A stretch of 64,000 nt of DNA, from positions 5,826,501 through 5,890,500 of the forward strand of contig NZ_CP108442.1 of NCBI RefSeq assembly GCF_041435355.1, in the 5' to 3' direction. This document shows positions 62,104 to 64,000 of the stretch, one piece after another. Made by a program: the position numbers and the translations under genes. Each line of letters begins with the position of its first letter. Within the stretch, counting starts at the first letter, position 1. This DNA is from Streptomyces sp. NBC_01276 (lineage in GTDB: Bacteria; Actinomycetota; Actinomycetes; Streptomycetales; Streptomycetaceae). The notes beneath the pieces are model-generated. The model did not search any database. It was not told the origin of the DNA and was given only the letters and a program-made list of their open reading frames with translations.

Positions 62104-62757
62104 TCACGGGCCCGGGCGGCCGGGCAAACCCTTAATCCCCGGCGGCGCGAGCAGGGCCTCGGTCAGGGCCCGCACCGACAGCAGGAACAGCCGTTCCGGG
62201 TCGGCCGGGCGGGACAGGGCGCGGGCGAGGGCCGGGTCGTCGGGGGCCGCGGCGGGGTCCCAGAGGTCGCCCTCGGCGGGGGACTGGGCGGGGGAGCGTT
62301 CACGGTTGCGCTCGACGAGCAGGAAGCCGACGATCTGGAACTGGATCGCGCGCACGGCGTCGGCGGCCCGGGCGCCGCGCAGCCCGGCGGCGTGCACCTC
62401 GTGGACCAGGGCCTGCTGGGCGGGCAGGAACATCCGCTCGGTGAGGCCGCGCTCGTGGACCATCGCGATCAGGTGCGGGCGCCCGCGCAGTTCGCGGCGC
62501 AGGATCCGGGCCACCGACAGGATCCGGTCGGCCGGGGTGCGGCCGACGGGGCGGACGGCGCCCATCTCCTGGACGGTGCGTTCCACGAGGGCGTCGAGCA
62601 GGGACTCGCGGTTGCCGACGTGCCAGTAGATGGAGGTCACCGCCGTGCCCAGGTCGGCGGCGAGCCCGCGCATGGTCAGGGCCGCCGGACCGTGCCGTCT
62701 GACCAGCGCGGCGGCCGCTCCCAGTACCTCCTCACGGGTCAGCGGGTTCCTCGCCAT
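62104..62757 (-). CDS. TetR/AcrR family transcriptional regulator
   Basis: 217 aa. N-terminal HTH at about 6-52 (TREEVLGAAAALVRRHGPAA, then AVTSIYWHVGNRESLLDALV). The C-terminal domain resembles the TetR_C ligand-binding family (VRAIQFQIVGFLLVERNRER). It is divergent from an acetoacetate-decarboxylase-family gene with a good palindrome between them, so it probably represses that operon and itself. Confidence 0.9.
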   Translation of the reverse strand: MARNPLTREEVLGAAAALVRRHGPAALTMRGLAADLGTAVTSIYWHVGNRESLLDALVERTVQEMGAVRPVGRTPADRILSVARILRRELRGRPHLIAMVHERGLTERMFLPAQQALVHEVHAAGLRGARAADAVRAIQFQIVGFLLVERNRERSPAQSPAEGDLWDPAAAPDDPALARALSRPADPERLFLLSVRALTEALLAPPGIKGLPGRPGP

Positions 62758-62828
62758 GGGCCGTCCGCCAATCTGTCGATCCGTCAGTTTCGGTACGTGC
62801 GGGGGTCTTTACCCTTCATCGGCGGCGG

Positions 62829-62843
62829 TGTAACTGTGTTACA
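62829..62843. promoter_or_regulatory. Palindromic operator TGTAAC-TGT-GTTACA
   Basis: Perfect 6-bp inverted arms with a 3-bp spacer, in the 111-bp region between the TetR gene and the decarboxylase-like gene, 25 bp before the latter's ATG. The shape suits a TetR dimer. Confidence 0.78.
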
Positions 62844-62868
62844 GACCGACCGAAGGAGGGTGCGATTC

Positions 62869-63666
62869 ATGGCACGCGTACGGTACGGAGCGCGCACCGA
62901 GGCCGAGATCGCGGCGTCGCGCGAGAAGAGTTCGAAGCTCCCCGACATCTGGTCCACCGGGGTCGTGGCCGTCTGGGAGAGCGATCCGGACGTGGTGGCG
63001 GCCGTCCTGCCGCCCCCGCTCAAGCCCGCCGAGCGGCCCCTGGTGCGGGCCAACATCAGCAAGGTCGACCTCCCGGGCTACCCGCTCGGCGCCGGCTCGG
63101 TGGCCGTCGCCGCCCGGCACGGCGGCGTCGAGGGCTGGTACCCGCTGGTCATGCCGATGACGCACGAGCGCGCCCTGACCGGTGGCCGCGAGGTGTTCGG
63201 CGAGCCCAAGAAGCTGGGCGAGGTGACCGTCGAACGCGAGGGTCTGGTCGTGCGGGCCGCCCTCGCCCGGCACGGGATCGCCTTCGTCGAGGTGCGCGGG
63301 GCGGTGGACCGCCCGCTGCCGCTGCCCGAGCCCGTCCTGAAGACCGATTTCTACTTCAAGTTCCTCCCCGCGGTGGACGGTTCGGGCTTCGAGTCCGACC
63401 CGGTGCTCGTCCACTGCACGCGCAACGAGAAGGTCCGCAAGCTGGAGCACATCACCGGTGACGTGGTGCTCCGCGAGTCGATGTACGACCCCGTGGCCGA
63501 TCTCCCCGTACGCCGCGTCGTCGAGATCACCATCGGCGAGAAGACCACCGACCAGAAGGGCCGGGCCGTCGAGCGCGTCAGCGCCCAGGCCCTGCTCCCG
63601 TACGTCCACCAGCGCTACGACGACCCGATGCAGATCCTCGACGGACCGCCCGAGGGGAGCGTCTGA
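62869..63666 (+). CDS. Acetoacetate decarboxylase family protein
   Basis: 265 aa. The family core has LTGGREVFGEPKKLGEVTVE with K114-K115, equivalent by position to the Schiff-base lysine pair of classical acetoacetate decarboxylase. The substrate may differ, since Streptomyces members act in varied pathways. ATG at 62869 follows GAAGGAGGGTGCG. It forms an operon with the SDR that starts one base after its stop. Confidence 0.88.
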   Translation: MARVRYGARTEAEIAASREKSSKLPDIWSTGVVAVWESDPDVVAAVLPPPLKPAERPLVRANISKVDLPGYPLGAGSVAVAARHGGVEGWYPLVMPMTHERALTGGREVFGEPKKLGEVTVEREGLVVRAALARHGIAFVEVRGAVDRPLPLPEPVLKTDFYFKFLPAVDGSGFESDPVLVHCTRNEKVRKLEHITGDVVLRESMYDPVADLPVRRVVEITIGEKTTDQKGRAVERVSAQALLPYVHQRYDDPMQILDGPPEGSV

Positions 63667-63667
63667 G

Positions 63668-64000
63668 ATGCGCCTCGAACCGGGACAGGTGGCCGTCGTC
63701 ACCGGCGCCGCGAGCGGCATCGGCCTGGCCATGGCCCGCCGCTTCGCCGCCGAGGGACTGAAGGTGGTCCTCGCCGACGTGGAGGAGGGCGCCCTGCACG
63801 GGGCCGCCGGGGAGCTGGCCGCCGAGGGGGCCGAGGTCCTGGCCCGCGTCGTCGACGTCAGCGACCGCGACTCCGTGCTCTCCCTGGCCGACGCCGCCTA
63901 CGACGCCTTCGGCGCAGTCCACGTGCTGTGCAACAACGCGGGCGTCGGCTCGGGCGCCGAGGGCCGGATGTGGGAGCACGAGCCCAACGACTGGAAGTGG
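63668..64000 (+). CDS. Short-chain dehydrogenase/reductase, N-terminal part (cut by window edge)
   Basis: First 111 codons of an SDR. Cofactor motif AVVTGAASGIGLAMARRFAA and the structural motif HVLCNNAGVGSGAE are present; the catalytic part lies beyond position 64000. ATG at 63668, one base after the upstream stop, so it is in the decarboxylase-like operon under the TetR regulator. Confidence 0.9.
   Translation, partial: MRLEPGQVAVVTGAASGIGLAMARRFAAEGLKVVLADVEEGALHGAAGELAAEGAEVLARVVDVSDRDSVLSLADAAYDAFGAVHVLCNNAGVGSGAEGRMWEHEPNDWKW

Overview
The window reads as a stretch of chromosome from a Streptomyces or very close relative. G+C is very high, third codon positions are almost all G or C, many genes start with GTG, and many neighbours overlap as ATGA or GTGA. 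The gene content is typical of the genus: a SUF operon, a LAETG-anchored surface protein beside cobalamin genes, PhoP-type boxes, TerD proteins and AmaP/Asp23 clusters. I saw no rRNA, tRNA, insertion sequence, prophage or replication origin. Most of it looks like core chromosome.

Region by region. 1-4551: the SUF iron-sulfur assembly operon (end of sufB, sufD, a Rieske ferredoxin, sufC, sufS, sufU and a DUF59 factor), closed by a hairpin. 4704-7486: two tandem secreted paralogues with unusually patchy identity. 8422-9290: an SMR efflux pump with its TetR regulator behind two tandem operators. 9327-11525: an HxlR regulator fused to a peroxiredoxin domain, divergent from an MFS transporter. 11535-12515: dapD. 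12717-16162: small unknown proteins, an acetyltransferase and a secreted nuclease. 18185-19718: a Tat-exported PhoX-like phosphatase behind a PHO box. 20081-21340: a double TerD protein. 21714-24232: a ketoglutaric-semialdehyde-type dehydrogenase divergent from an IclR regulator. 24394-27662: a membrane protein and a two-component system. 27725-34002: a secreted penicillin-binding protein, an acetyltransferase, a DsbA-like protein, two class-V aminotransferases and an amidohydrolase.

34310-44575 is a cobalamin region: a sortase substrate, a CobE-CobC fusion, a ZIP-like transporter, then cbiB-cobQ-bchID-cobO-cobB on the minus strand under a cobalamin riboswitch. From memory of related genomes cobN normally lies between cobQ and bchID. 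It is absent here, and the 172-bp gap holds a type I-E CRISPR-like repeat plus a degenerate second copy.

44674-46325 is a low-affinity phosphate transporter (Pit) pair, also behind a PHO box, so two separate Pho-regulon members can be read in this window. 46578-54000 holds a hydrolase, a paralogue of the unknown gene at 16511, a VOC protein, a zinc metallopeptidase, an ABC-F protein preceded by an apparently leaderless 7-codon open reading frame, a small HTH protein and a crotonase. 54186-56350 is an Asp23/DUF2273/Asp23/DUF6286-like/AmaP envelope-stress operon. 56375-61989 (minus strand) has an SDR, SURF1, a zinc-ribbon protein, a DEDD exonuclease with BRCT, and a large RING plus TerD-like protein. 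62104-64000 is a TetR regulator divergent from an acetoacetate-decarboxylase-family enzyme and an SDR cut by the window edge.

No whole new system stands out with certainty. The best leads are the CRISPR-like scar at the missing cobN, the HxlR-peroxiredoxin fusion, the leaderless mini-ORF before the ABC-F gene, the RING/TerD protein, and the patchwork secreted paralogues.
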